Origin: Pyrus communis
Lineage: Eukaryota > Streptophyta > Magnoliopsida > Rosales > Rosaceae
Length of the DNA: 64,000 nucleotides
Direction: 5' to 3'
Assembly (NCBI RefSeq): GCF_963583255.1
Contig: NC_084817.1
Coordinates: 11,848,121 to 11,912,120 of the forward strand
The notes beneath the pieces were generated by a model. The model did no database searches and was not told the DNA's origin. It saw nothing but the letters and a program-made list of their open reading frames with translations. Made by a program: the position numbers and the translations under genes. This document shows, in pieces, positions 24,451 to 35,699 of the stretch. The stretch's first letter is position 1, and each line of letters begins with the position of its first letter.

Positions 24451-25740
24451 TGGTATACCACTTGTGTTCTTGTCACAACTAAAATTTCCTCCTTCACAAC
24501 ACGCTTCACCAGAATCACCACCACCGCCTTCCATGTGCCCGGTGATAAGTTCTTGCTGTCCTCCGATCACGTCCGAACACATGGCATCTTTCTATACATG
24601 CACACGAAAGCGGGAAATCAAATACGACAAAACTCTATTCTGTCTGTTTTGGCTACATCCAGTTTTGGATTAGTAGATAAGATAAGATTTAAATCAGACT
24701 TAAGAAGTGTGACTCCCCTAAGAAAACCAGGCAACCCCATTCCTTAATTTTTAATTATTTGTTATCGTTATCTTCCCATCTTGATTAATCATTAATCAGC
24801 TGGTGATTCAACCTATAATCGATGCTATTCATATCATTAACATTATGGATGACGCTAAAACAAATATCACAATAATCACGATTATGCAAGGTTTTGTAAC
24901 TCAATTAATTAGAAAACATTTTCACTCATGCCTCTGTGAGTCTTCCTAGCCTCCCGTCCCGTGGCTTGCCACCAGTTGTCCCTCTTTTAAAAAAAAAAAA
25001 AATCTCATATTCGAATTCTCTGGCAAATATTATTTGTATATAAGAAAAGTAATATCTAACTATAATCATTGATATGATAAGTAATTTTTACGAAGAAACC
25101 ATCATGATCGATTAAGAAAATGTTACAGAGTAACTCATGTAGCACTTGGACACAATTGGCCATGGTACAACCAAAGTTTAAAATATCTTTGATGCGGCCG
25201 ATATTTTCATGAAAATATTCAAAAAAAAATCAAAGAAAGATATGAAAATGAGGGGAGAAGTCTAATATTGACTTTATATCGGAGAAACTATTAAGTTTAG
25301 GCTAAAATTGGTAGATATTGTCGATATGTCTGACATATCTGTTAAATATCGAAGAAACTCTATTTCGTCCAAACCAATATTTAATAATCCCTAAAGTTTT
25401 ATTTTAAATTTCTATGATTTCTATCAAAAGCAACCGATATCGATATTCGATATATCCGTAACGCTGTGTACAACTTGATGAATTAAACACGATCCAGAAG
25501 TATGATTTGTAATATGTGACATGTAAATCCATAATTAGAATGTTAATTTGGATTACAGACTAATGACAGGTCCATAATAAATAAACAAAATCAAGCTCTC
25601 TTTAAGTCCACCAATTGTCCACAACGCGGTTTTCACACCGAAATATCCAAAAATAATTCAAATTAAATTAAATTAAATTAAAATGAATTAAAAAAAAAAT
25701 AGCAAAAAACGGTACCACGCACGACCCACGGCTTCTTCGG
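24451..25740. other. Intergenic region upstream of the first host gene
   Basis: A plus-strand open frame (24448-24747) has no recognisable content. The stretch 25175-25460 is rich in gatat/atatcg phrases (for example aaccgatatcgatattcgat at about 25430), a pattern seen in some dispersed plant repeats, but no boundaries could be set. A short attaaattaaattaaattaa run sits at about 25661-25680. Confidence 0.5.
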
Positions 25741-25767
25741 GTGCCGCTTCCCCACCCAATCCCCCCA

Positions 25768-25782
25768 CCCCCCCCCCCCCCC
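25768..25782 (+). repeat. Poly-C tract in a core promoter
   Basis: An uninterrupted run of 15 C, preceded by CCCCCCA, starts about 33 bp upstream of the TATA-like box of the gene at 25918. The complementary G strand could form a quadruplex. Length polymorphism is expected. Confidence 0.8.
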
Positions 25783-25800
25783 AGTCACTCCCCCTCAACC

Positions 25801-25808
25801 TATAAGTA
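25801..25808 (+). promoter_or_regulatory. TATA box of the gene at 25918
   Basis: TATAAGTA, 117 bp upstream of the chosen start codon. It lies inside the longer open frame that begins at 25741, which argues that the upstream ATG is promoter DNA and not translated. Confidence 0.65.
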
Positions 25809-25917
25809 CGCCTCCACCCGCCACCTCCCCTCTCCATCAACAACCAAAATTTTAGAGCCCTCTTTGTTTCTCGAGAAAATAAAAAGAAAGAAAATACTCC
25901 AAACTCCAATCCTATCG

Positions 25918-26658
25918 ATGCTGAACGAGGAACTCCGTTCTCAGTCGCCGACGTCGCCTCTCCACCACCACAAGCGCCACTCCCGATCAATCTGCCTCCC
26001 CGCCTGCTTCTCCAGCATGAGCACTCACCCCTTCGACGTTCTCGACAACGATGCCGACCACTACCACAACTGCAACAGCCAGAGGGCCCGCACACCTCCG
26101 CCGAGGTCGCCGCTGCCGGAGATCAAAGACCGCTGCATGCACCTCATATCAAAGATCGGCGGCGGGAGAGTACGGCGCCGCAACTCCTCCGCCGACTTTA
26201 GCTATGATCCGTCCAGCTACGCCCTGAACTTCGAGGACGACACCAGCAAGGCCGAAGATCAGCTCCTCGTCTACGGCTTCTCGGCTCGGCTTTCGGCATC
26301 GTCCATCCCGACGACGCCGCTCAAGAAGAAGGTGAGCCCGCTCGACGAAATTTTGGAGAACGAGGAAGAGTTCGCTGCTGAGGCGGCTGATAAGGATAAG
26401 GAGGCCAAGAGCCGGGCGAACGGCGGCGCCGCTCAGAGGAGGCGGGGTAGGAGCCGGCACTCATTGGCTTCGGCCGACTTTGGCTACGAGCCGTCGAGCT
26501 ACACCAGGGATTTCGAGGACGACGTGAACCGAGCTGACGAGATTATCTCCCTCAGAAGGTTTGGGGGGTTGCTGGCGCAGCCGAAGCAGAGCTTGACGAC
26601 GGCGCCTCCGCCTGCCAAGTGTTCGCCGTTGCGTCCGGAGATTGCTGCGTTTAGCTAA
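25918..26658 (+). CDS. Plant protein of unknown function with two copies of a YDPSSYALNFED-type motif
   Basis: A 246-residue intronless product. The frame is open further up to 25741, but the TATA box at 25801 and the low-complexity proline run favour the ATG at 25918. The N-terminus is basic and Ser/His-rich (residues 1-35). A first motif, SSADFSYDPSSYALNFEDD, covers residues 90-108; a second, diverged copy, SADFGYEPSSYTRDFEDD, covers 185-202, each preceded by an Arg-rich stretch (83-89 and 174-181). Between them is an acidic Glu/Ala-rich segment (143-165). There is no signal peptide, membrane segment or enzyme motif. The next gene on the same strand (28246) has one copy of the motif, so both belong to a small plant-specific family that I recognise only by motif. 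Function is unknown; the Arg-rich patches could serve nuclear targeting. High GC codon usage contrasts with the AT-rich surroundings. Confidence 0.85.
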   Translation: MLNEELRSQSPTSPLHHHKRHSRSICLPACFSSMSTHPFDVLDNDADHYHNCNSQRARTPPPRSPLPEIKDRCMHLISKIGGGRVRRRNSSADFSYDPSSYALNFEDDTSKAEDQLLVYGFSARLSASSIPTTPLKKKVSPLDEILENEEEFAAEAADKDKEAKSRANGGAAQRRRGRSRHSLASADFGYEPSSYTRDFEDDVNRADEIISLRRFGGLLAQPKQSLTTAPPPAKCSPLRPEIAAFS

Positions 26659-28164
26659 AGATTAATTGCGTTTTGATAATGCAATTACAAATGTGTCGTC
26701 ATCTGCTAGGGTTCTGCAACTGATATGGCGGATGAGATTTTTCGGTTGAATTCGAGGCTCCGTACGACCAGAAACGGTGGGGATTTTTTGGTTTCAGAGT
26801 TGAAAGAAATCCCGCGGGGGGCGGGGAGATCGTGGCAGTTGATTATTGGGGCGGGCTGTTCGGCTGACAATTTAGACGAGTTTAAAGCCCATTTCTCTTC
26901 AAATTAAAAGCTGGGCTCGTAAGGCCAGGAACTCGTATTGTATTTTTCCTTATTATGTAGTTGTTTAATTAAATAATTTTAGGAGAAATTGAAATTTGGG
27001 TTGTTTAATTTGAGACATATTATAATTATTTTTTAGTATAGCGATATATTTTATACTAAGGAGAGGGGGAGTTTGGCTAAGCCACACAAATGGGCAGCCT
27101 ATTTTTGTTTTTGAAATAGAAGGAGAGAGGAAGTTTTTTTGTTTTTTTATTTATTTATTATTTATTTTTATTTTATTAGAAATATGTTAAAATTACATGT
27201 AGGTGAGGGTTTGAAAAAAAAAACAAAATTTGGTTGTGTGAAATTACATTTATGCCCTATATTTATTATTCATGTTCTGTTTTAATTAAAGAGTTAAACT
27301 GATCATCGGGTTTTGATTAAAAATAAATATTTTATTAATTAGTAGAGATAATTAAATAATCGTTTACCCTAAACCACTATCATGGCTATAAGTTTACGCA
27401 AGATATATTAATCAGGTAGTGGCAAGTGGCAAGCACGAAGAAACCAAGCGAGCAAAGAAAAGAAAACGAGTATTAAATATGACAAAAATCTGGATTAATT
27501 TCAAATTAAAAAACCTTAAAATTATAGCTAACAAAATGGCTAATGTTAGAACAATAAGGTCTTCTGAGCAAAAATTGGTCACAAAATTTCACTAATTATA
27601 AGTTAGAATACTGCTTAGCTCCTTACATATAAGAAGTCATTATTTCTCATCTGAAGTTTATTACGAAATAACTCTAAAATATAAATTGAGTAGTGTTATC
27701 CACACACTTTTTTACTTCTCACATATCTTTCTCAATTTTTAGCTGTCAGATAGAATGAAATGAAGAAGAATAATGGCAAAAGATATCTTTCTCAATTTTT
27801 ACTTTTTTACTTCTCACATATCTTTCTCAATTTGTACCTATAACGGTGTTTAATTGTTAGAAAAAGAAAAGAAAAAAAAAACAGTTTGGTCTGTTTTTAA
27901 CTGTCAATTAACAGATGCCATACAAGTAACACAAGTCACATCTGCAAATGGGAAATGGGAAATGGGAAATGGCAAAGGGCCGGCACACGCAATTTCCTAA
28001 CACATATAACTCAAAACACACTCAATGTCCGACTCTCTCTGATCTGTAACAAAGACAGAAAGATAAAGACATATTGAAGAAATCTTCAAACTCTCTTTAG
28101 CTATTGGCTGTTAGCTAGCTAGCACTAATTACATAATTAATTATTAATTACATTATACATTCTG
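26659..28164. other. 3' flank of the first gene and spacer to the next promoter
   Basis: The first 300 bp remain GC-rich and hold a 60-codon open frame (26725-26907), probably 3' untranslated sequence. The segment 27100-27365 (tgtttttgaaatagaagg ... tattaattagtagagata) is repeated at 33665-33845. A phrase close to ttacttctcacatatctttc occurs at 27711 and again at 27807, a local duplication. A short gggaaatggaaat-type repeat lies at 27950-27973. No gene is seen. Confidence 0.55.
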
Positions 28165-28172
28165 TATATAAA
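28165..28172 (+). promoter_or_regulatory. TATA box of the gene at 28246
   Basis: TATATAAA placed 81 bp before the start codon, with a typical plant leader of about 50 nt if transcription begins 30 bp downstream. Confidence 0.75.
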
Positions 28173-28245
28173 CACTCACATTTCTCCGGATTTGATCATC
28201 CTTTTGCATCAAATCACATCTTTTGATCTCAAATTTTGAATCCTC

Positions 28246-28731
28246 ATGGCAAACCCACATGAGAATATGTCCTCGGTTTACGATTTTCCATCGCCATTGG
28301 AGGAGAAGGATGAGTACTACGATGAAGAAATAGATCCATCTTCTTCATGTGGTTGTTTATGGGGATTGTGCGGAAGGAGGACTGGAGCACAGAGACATCT
28401 GCTGCGACCACAACAAGGAGATCAAGAGAGTTGGTTGGCGGAGAAGGTGAAGAAAGCGAGAGAGTTTTTGGAGGTTTTGGCAGGATCGAAGTGGAAGAAC
28501 TTCATCCGATCGTTTAGTACGATTTACAAGAAAAAAAGGGTGCAGTTTCACTATGATCCACGGAGTTATGCGCTTAATTTCGATGACGGGAATGTTTATA
28601 GGGAAGCAGAAGGGGCTGCTGCCGCTGCATACCTTCATTTTTCAAATGGCGGATCATATGCAGCGTCACAAGGGATGAACAATGCCGAGTTCTCATTTGC
28701 TAGATCAATCTTCCTGCAGACGTTGATCTGA
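28246..28731 (+). CDS. Small plant protein of unknown function with a YDPRSYALNFDD motif
   Basis: 161 residues, intronless, good start context after a clear TATA box. The N-terminus is acidic (residues 13-30, many Glu/Asp/Tyr), followed by a CGCLWGLCGRR segment (35-45) with three closely spaced cysteines that could be lipid-modified or metal-linked. A basic amphipathic stretch (63-97, with KVKKAREFLEVLAGSKWKNF) leads to the motif FHYDPRSYALNFDDG (101-115). The tail is Ala/Ser-rich. No transmembrane segment is seen. The motif links it to the gene at 25918, 1.6 kb upstream on the same strand, but the rest of the two proteins is not obviously similar, so tandem duplication is not shown. I do not know its function. 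Confidence 0.85.
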   Translation: MANPHENMSSVYDFPSPLEEKDEYYDEEIDPSSSCGCLWGLCGRRTGAQRHLLRPQQGDQESWLAEKVKKAREFLEVLAGSKWKNFIRSFSTIYKKKRVQFHYDPRSYALNFDDGNVYREAEGAAAAAYLHFSNGGSYAASQGMNNAEFSFARSIFLQTLI

Positions 28732-29641
28732 TTGTCTGTTTATAGATATAGAGATTGTGTATTACTAATTATTTGATTTGATTTGATTGTTTTGTTTCAA
28801 AATTTATGAACAGCTGAGTTTTGCCACTAGTTCTTCTTTTTGAGATTGCTTAATCTCCAAGCCATATTGCATAGAGTTGCTCGGCATTCATGGCTGAAAC
28901 CTCTGTTAATTCCAGTTTTGAGTCGAGCAATCAGATGAACAAAAATGCCGAATTTACAAGTGTATGTGCAACATGTGCGCTTGGTATGAACCGAATATGC
29001 ATCCATTTGTAGCCGGAATTTATTCAGAAATTTCGACTTCTAGAATTTAACAGTCAATCAGAATGTGAGCTTCTGCTCGAGGGCGGTTTGAGCAATGCTC
29101 GAAGAGGGGTTGAATGACTTAATTTATAAACCACGAAAGAGCGTCAACGATACAAGCGTAAAAATTTTACATAATTTACTGACAAATTTATTATCTCAAC
29201 AACAAAAAGCAGTAATCACTAGTGTAATGTAAGGAACCAAAAGCTCATGTTATTGCTTTGTACACCCCCACAACCCCTCGCTAACCTTATTCACAAAAAT
29301 GAAGATATAAACAAAAAATTGTAAGCCCTCTGGTGGACTATCCAATTCCCAGTTTCAGTAACACAATTCCTAAATACTCCTGAATTCCTAATGATATATG
29401 ATATTACATACGCTTCGATCATCTGCATCCTTTGAGCATACCTGTGTAACGGCTCTTATCGGGTTTATAATCGCAACCTCAGAATCAGCGTGAGCCTTTT
29501 TCTTTCTGAAGAAACCAATATATGATTGTTTTCACCGGAACCCTTAAGTCTTCTCGCTATTCAGAGTTTCTATCTTCGAATTGTAAATGTAGTGGAAGCG
29601 CACGAACGATATCTCGACTGGCTCTCATTTCCTATTCCAAT
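28732..29641. other. Region between the convergent small gene and the KNOX gene
   Basis: Holds the 3' untranslated parts of the plus-strand gene ending at 28731 and the minus-strand KNOX gene ending at 29642. No further coding region is supported; the short plus-strand frames at 29522-29728 are antisense to the KNOX 3' end. Confidence 0.6.
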
Positions 29642-32600
29642 TTATATAAACCGCTCGCCACTGCTGTTTTCACCTGCATTACTTTTTTTTTTCAAATTAA
29701 GGTTGGTGTAAAGCTCATGCAAAACTGAACTTAAGAGGAATGAATGGTTCAATTGGTATACCTTTTGCGCTTGCTCTTCAAAACCGTGGAGGTAGAAGGA
29801 TTGCTGTGCCAGTTCCTCTTCCGCTGATTGATGAACCAATTGTTTATCTGCTTCAATTGCAAACCGGTTTCCTGTACCAACCTAGCCTTGTCTTCCTCCT
29901 GATACGAACACAATGGGAATTTAGATATCGATGAGCAAAATGTGAACGCAAGCTGCAACGTGTTCTTTTTCAAGAAAATCTTGTTAAAAACAAATATTTG
30001 TGGATTCATGAAATGAGTTTAGGGTTTAGGATAGCTGAAATTAAACAGATTTTCGAATGATTAAAATTAAAACTAGAAGTGCTTCTCAAACTTACAGTTG
30101 GATATGGCCATTTGGAATGTGATTGCCACCAAGCTTTTAGGACAGAGGTGGTGTCACCAGGAAGTTTTCCAGCTCTTCTCTTGCGCAAAATCTCCTCTCT
30201 TATGTCTACGATTTTCTCCTTGTAACCCTGCAAAATATTTCCATATCAGTAAGAGAGGAAATGTAACAGATTCACAACTAACAGTTTCATGACTTTGTAC
30301 CTGTTTCAGTTCATGCTTCAACTCCTGCCTCACGCGCTCCATCAAGGACCTTTCGCTCTCCGTCGGGATAAGGGGGCCGAATCCCATGCTGTCATGACCC
30401 TCCATACCTCCATCAAACAAGTTTGCATCACTATCTACTTGGTCATCTTCATCATCTGACATTGTAGCACTCGTTCCTTCACCGGGGGAAACTCCTGTTG
30501 GCGCAATTTTGTATGAGAAAATATATAACTTTGGTGCTCGTGAGCCATGGAATCACTATGATCACAAAATTTTACCTGTTAAGCTTTGAAGTGATTGTTC
30601 AATCTCCCAGCAAGCCATTACTGCTTCCATTGCATGCACCCGGACGTGTTGTTGCAGTTGTTCTTTGAAAGAACAAAGCAACAAAACATAATTCCTCTAT
30701 ATCATCAACAACACAAACAAATCAAAATTTTCGTAATTAATAATGAGGTTTAAAATTCATATTATACATATCCCATATGGAAATTCTCCATTGAGAACGT
30801 TGGTCCCTTGTTAAAGGGTGAATTCTTGTATCGGTGATGCATCAATAGCGCGTTAGTTCATTTAACTACTAAGACGTATCTACCAATGTTATCAAAATAA
30901 TATTAATAGTACGTTCTTTAATAAAAGAAACTATAACCTAATTAATGTATACACCAAATGCTTAAAAATGAGTATGTGCTAGAAACTAGAGTGACGAGTT
31001 TCATTAGAAAGTAGATGTGAAATTAAACAACAATTCTATGATGCTCTGGCGTATCTTTATTCCATTTTTTTTTTTAACCTTTGGATCTTTGAATGGAGAA
31101 GTGTAATTTGCCAGTGTCCTTGCAGAGAGCAAGAGTTGTCTTGTTGTGCTATAAATCTCAGCTTTTGTCTTCCCGCATGTTCTTCAACCAAAAAAAAAAC
31201 GTTTGGGGGATTCGGAACTGTGGTTTTACCGAGGCTTCGCTTTTGTTGTGTCAGCCCTCAGCAAGCACTGTCCTCCCTTGTGGCCCTAATGCTTTTTCAG
31301 ATCCCTATGTTCCTTGAAATCTTCAACCACTCATCTCTTTGTGTACCAAGTTCTTCCTTTGTACCAATAGATTCAAGACTTTTTCGAATGGAACGAAGAC
31401 TAAATTATTGATTAAATCCCAAATCTACAAATTATGAGTATGACACAAGTTATAAATTCTGAATTTTGAAAACCAAATTAAAGAAAAACTTCTTCTTCTG
31501 AAAAACAGCATATCCTACTAATCTTACCAATTTGGATTTTCATTCAATTTACAAATAAAAATGAAGACCCCATCTCCAATCCATTATGAAAATTAAATCC
31601 TAGAGCCAATTTTTTTTTATTCAACAATTGTCGTTCATATACATAAAATCAAGACTTCAACAAACTAAAATCTAATATAGTGTCATTAGACTACATAATT
31701 ATTAATAAACCTAATACGTAATTAATATGCTGGATATAACCGACAAGAAAATTTATCATCAAACCTTAAACATTGAGCATGAAACGAGTAATAAACTTTG
31801 AATTGTGAAACCAAATTGAGTAATTCAATCAAATATCTCCTACTAATCGACTAATTTTGGTTTTAATTAAATTTAAGCCCTTCAATTTTTATAGCCAATT
31901 ACCCAATTTTGATGACTCATTGGCCACTACAATGACAATTCAAAAGCAAACACAAGTCATTAAAAAAAAAAAAAAAAAAGCAAAGAGTATTACCATGAAC
32001 TGATCAAGCTCCTTGTCATCGCCGACCATGCCGTTCCCCAAGGCAGAGTACTTCGCCACCACATTCTGCGACTGAGCCAGCTGGGCGTCGATCCTCGGCA
32101 GCTGGTCCACCGGTGTCGCGATCCGCAGGCACGACACGTGCGCCGACAGCAGCGGCTCGTACAGCGGGTGCGCCAAAATTTCTGCTTTGTGTCTCGCGTT
32201 CTGCCAGTTCATGACCCCGCCGTCTCCCCCTCCGCCTCCGCCTGGGATGCCGCTCTCGACGACTCCGCCGTCGTTCTTGTTGAGGATGCTGTTGGGCTTG
32301 AGGTCGGCGGAGTCGTGGGACATCGCCGCGGCGATCATGGAGTCGCCGGCAACTGTGACGTCATCAATAACGTCGCTGTGGTTGCGGTGGAGGATCGGGC
32401 GGTGGGACTGGGAGAGCCATTGGTTGGATGCTTGGGAGGCCGCGGAGTCGGAGGCGGTGACGTGGAGGTTGAGGAAATTAGAGACGCCGCCACCGTTGTT
32501 GCTTGCGTTGTTACTGTTGGTTGGGTTGGTGTCGGTGTTGGTGAAGTTGCGGAGGAGGGCGGAGTTGAGCCAATTGGGGGCGGGCTGAAATGGGTGGTGG

Positions 32601-32722
32601 GGCTCGGGGGGCTTGGAGTTCTGGTCGGGTTGGTCCGACTGATATTGCTGGTGCTGGTGGTGGGTTTGGTCGGTGAAGTGGTGGAGAGGGAGGTCCTGGG
32701 AGAGGTGGTTGTGGTACGCCAT
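29642..32722 (-). CDS. KNAT3-like: Class II KNOX (TALE) homeobox transcription factor, KNAT3 type
   Basis: Six exons on the minus strand: 32722-31994, 30696-30576, 30494-30301, 30227-30096, 29898-29762 and 29681-29642. All introns are GT-AG and phases are consistent, giving 450 residues. The N-terminus is His/Gln/Asn-rich with a Gly run (160-169). KNOX1 covers about 179-220 ([20 protein letters not shown]) and KNOX2 about 235-285 ([20 protein letters not shown]), together the MEINOX dimerisation domain. The ELK domain is at about 341-362. The TALE homeodomain is at about 363-425, with the PYP loop extension at 389-391 and recognition helix [10 protein letters not shown] (413-422). The C-terminal [13 protein letters not shown] is the conserved class II tail. 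It is a nuclear DNA-binding regulator; class II KNOX proteins promote differentiation and act with BELL partners (family knowledge). The homeodomain is split by an intron after PYPT. Length is close to Arabidopsis KNAT3 (431). Confidence 0.96.
29682..29761 (-). other. Last KNOX intron with a purine-rich acceptor
   Basis: 80-bp intron. On the sense strand the acceptor is preceded by about ten A residues instead of a pyrimidine tract. A second AG lies 8 bases further (TAATGCAG); using it would place a stop codon immediately after the split codon and remove the conserved C-terminal 13 residues. The upstream AG is chosen because it restores the family tail. Confidence 0.8.
30697..31993 (-). other. 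First KNOX intron
   Basis: About 1.3 kb, phase 0, placed inside the KNOX2 region directly after DKELDQFM. The donor is GTAATA and the acceptor GATATAG. Long first introns at this place are usual in class II KNOX genes. The interior is AT-rich with a T-run adjoining the donor (31961-31979 in plus orientation). Short plus-strand frames at 31093-31411 have no recognisable content, and I see no inserted transposon with clear ends. Confidence 0.85.
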
Positions 32723-33170
32723 GAATACGGATGATCAGCTGGGTGCAGCTGGGTACAACAATTTACAGACGGAGGCAGAAACAGAAGCGTTCTGTTTTTT
32801 CCCTTTACTGACTGAAAAATGAATTAAAAAAGGAGAAGTGGAGACGAAAATTCAGAGGACATGGATGAAGAATTGGAAGCTCTGTGAGGAGAGACAAGAA
32901 GACAAAGATATATGGCTGGATTTGTATATCTATATATATATATATATCTCTCTCTCTGTTCTCTGTAGACCATATAGTCTCTGTGTTTTCAGAAATGTAG
33001 AGAGAGAAAGATGAGAGCTTTTTACAGAGAGAGAGAGATTGAAAGGGTTTAGATTTAAGGGTTGATAGCTTATATATATTGAAGCTGTTTACAGAGAGAG
33101 AGAGAAAGAGAGAGATAGAGAGAGACTTGGACAGAGTGGTTTTCAGTCTGGGCAAAAATGTGCTTGAGAA
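32723..33170 (-). promoter_or_regulatory. KNOX 5' leader and core promoter
   Basis: Upstream of the start codon the sense strand is rich in CT repeats (plus-strand GAGAGA runs at 33000-33050 and 33093-33125), a common feature of plant leaders. Two TATA-like stretches exist: an alternating TA run at 32933-32948 beside a CT run, and TATATATA at 33071-33078. The latter fits a leader of about 320 nt. The choice between them is open. Confidence 0.55.
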
Positions 33171-34469
33171 ACTGCTTTTCCAAGGAAAAAATGGTGGGAT
33201 TTTCGTCAGGTTTATTAATTAATTATGAAAGCCGGGTAATAGTATGAATCTCACATTTGAAAATCTGAAAATTTTGTACGTGTTTATAAAAAATTGAGTT
33301 ATTGCTGATTGATCAAATTTAAGATAGTTTTGTTCACATGCTCGTTTTTACTTCTTATTTATCCGTCTCAATTTTTGGTCGTTGTATTGAATTAGCTGAG
33401 TATAAACAACAAAAAAGTTAATAAAATAGTGTGAGAAGTAAAAATAAATATGTAAATATCATTTTCCTAAATTTAAATTTTAAAAATTTATTGCATGTAA
33501 GAGGATGTGTTGAGTGTGTAAATTAAACACCAAATAATTGAACTACTATCATGTCAAAGTTAGATTAATCTATGTCTTGCGAATTAGTTTTACGTGGAAC
33601 TTAACTGTTTTTAAAGATGAGTCCTCATTAATAATACTAGCATATGGCACAAAATGTGTGAGAAATTTTTTTATTTTTGTTTTTGAAATAAAAAGAGAGA
33701 GGAAGAGAGTGATAGAGAATGTGGGAGTGGTGCCCCGTATTTCTTATTCATATTCTGTTTTAATTAGAGGGTTAAACTGGTAATTTCATAGAATTTTAGT
33801 TGACAATAAGTGTTTTATTAATTAGTAGAGATAAAGAAATATGAAATTGTCGGCAAATAGTAAACTTAGGATATATTGATTTTTAATTTCTTATCAAAGA
33901 AAAATAATGGTATGAGCAAAGATTTGTCAAAGAAGCAAAGATTTGGTTTTGATAAGCGAAATTTTTATTAAAAAAGCGTATTTTATAATTCCAATTTAAC
34001 ATAAGTTGGTTTACTATGGGGGTAGTTGGGATCTCTTTTACTTTATAAAAATGTTATTTTGTATTGCATTTTCATCTTATTCAGAACTTATATATGTTGA
34101 TGTATTCTATCTTTATTAAGAAGATAATATAAATATGATATAAAAAATATAACAAACGTAGCATTATTCATATGAGACACTATGTTTACGTTTTAAAATT
34201 CACAATTAAGAGTTCGCATCACAAGAAGGAAAGAAAAACAAAAAGCAAAAGATAACTCAATGAAACTCTTGGCATATTATTATCGCCAACGTGCATTAGT
34301 TTAATAATTAATGATTTGATGTTTACTTTGTAATAAAACACAAGAAACAGACAAAAAAAAAAATTAGAGAAGCTTTGTCCGTTTGCGCAGGCTTTTTAAG
34401 CATGAATAATGCTGAATAAATCAATTTTTTATATCAAATTTGAAACAGTGTCACTAATAAAAAATAGAT
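33171..34469. other. AT-rich region upstream of the KNOX gene
   Basis: No gene. Contains a repeat copy at 33665-33845 listed separately and a stretch near 33340-33400 that resembles sequence near 27700. Confidence 0.5.
33665..33845 (+). repeat. Dispersed repeat shared with 27100-27365
   Basis: Both copies contain tttttgaaata(g/a)aa.gagagagga, then ttattcatattctgttttaatta and gagggttaaact, ending ttttattaattagtagagata. Spacing differs because of a T-rich insertion in the other copy. The family is not identified; it could be the 3' part of a retroposon. Confidence 0.55.
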
Positions 34470-34826
34470 TTTTTTTAGTTAAAATGATTCTTGAGATTTG
34501 CATAACTCTTCACCTTGGTTCCTGAGATTTGAAATCAATAAAAGTGGTACTTGAGTTTATCAACCATCAATCATTTTGGTAATTCATTGAAAAATCTCAA
34601 TTAAATAAAGATAAAATGACAAAAACATTCTCAATTTTTGTCAAATTATTTTGGCCTATTGTTTATTAAATTGAGGGTATTTTTGTCATTTGATCCTTAA
34701 TTTTTGAAGGAATGACCAAAATTATTGATGATGAACAAACTCAGAAACTACTTTTATTGATTTCAAATCTCAGGGACCAAAGTTATTGGTTATGCAAATC
34801 TTAGAGACAATTTTGGCTAAAAAGCC
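34470..34826. mobile_element. MITE with about 85-bp terminal inverted repeats
   Basis: The left arm (34470-34557) contains gagatttgcataactcttc and gagatttgaaatcaataaaa; the right arm in reverse complement has the same phrases in the same order with few changes (34738-34826). About 180 bp lies between the arms. Single-stranded it would fold into a long hairpin. Long arms suggest a Mutator-like or otherwise unclassified MITE; no target duplication was fixed. Confidence 0.75.
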
Positions 34827-35699
34827 TAAAAAATAAGCACATTCAACACTTGAGTAATAATATGTGATCTGATGATCTCATTCACCTTCGGTTTATGACT
34901 ATAGAATATGTGAATAAATTCTTATCATTTCCTCTCAATGAAAGTTGATAATATCATTTCGAAACGTTGGCAAGGCAAAATGCTAGTAGCTCAAGCCAAT
35001 AACAGTATTATTTATTCATGCATTTGAGGTCTTATGTTTAATTCCTGATGCCATGATTCTCTTGTGTAAAAGAAACAAAATGTACAACCATATAGTTCCA
35101 ACTTAGAACCCTTTACTATGCATGCATCCATGAGTAGCCCAAACAAAATTATGGTGTAATCAAAAGCAAGATCCAGTGTCGGTCCTGAGTTTTTGAAATT
35201 TCAAATGATGCCCCCTGAGATAAATTAATTGATTTTATCTTCAACTTAGAATTTTAAGGCTCAGGGAAAAATTTAGAACCCTCCAAAGAAGAATAAAATC
35301 TAAATTTTGAAATATTATCTTTAACTTGATACGTCCAAAAAATAATTCCCAATTGCAAATAGTGGCATGCAGAGATTTCTACACCCACAGGCTATACCTC
35401 AACTCTATCACCAAACATCAATTGTTTTTTTTTTAACAAAAAAAAGATTAGTTGATGATTTTACGACGACAGTCTACCTTTTCAAAAAGACTCAAAAGAT
35501 ATTTCAATCTCGTTTTTGCTATCATTGTAAGATTCACTAAACATCCATTTAAAAGTCCAAAATTACAGACACGTGCCAATGCACGTGACCATCATATGCA
35601 TGTAAAGAGAGAAACTTCCCCAACAACGAAACGAAAGTACAAAACTGTATCTAGAGAATGCCTTATTTAACTATTTTTTATTTAGCCACTCATTAGCAG
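34827..35699. other. AT-rich spacer
   Basis: A 72-codon frame at 35452-35670 shows no recognisable content. Nothing else supported. Confidence 0.5.

Noticed and set aside
25741..25917. Longer N-terminus for the gene at 25918
   Set aside because: The extra 59 residues are encoded across a poly-C tract and a TATA-like box, so they are more likely promoter and leader.
25688..26460. Minus-strand open frames opposite the gene at 25918
   Set aside because: Gly/Arg-rich translations are shadows of the GC-rich plus-strand gene; no start context or family match.
32138..32734. 198-codon open frame on the plus strand
   Set aside because: It is the antisense of KNOX exon 1; its Val/Gly-rich translation results from the GC-rich codons of the real minus-strand exon.
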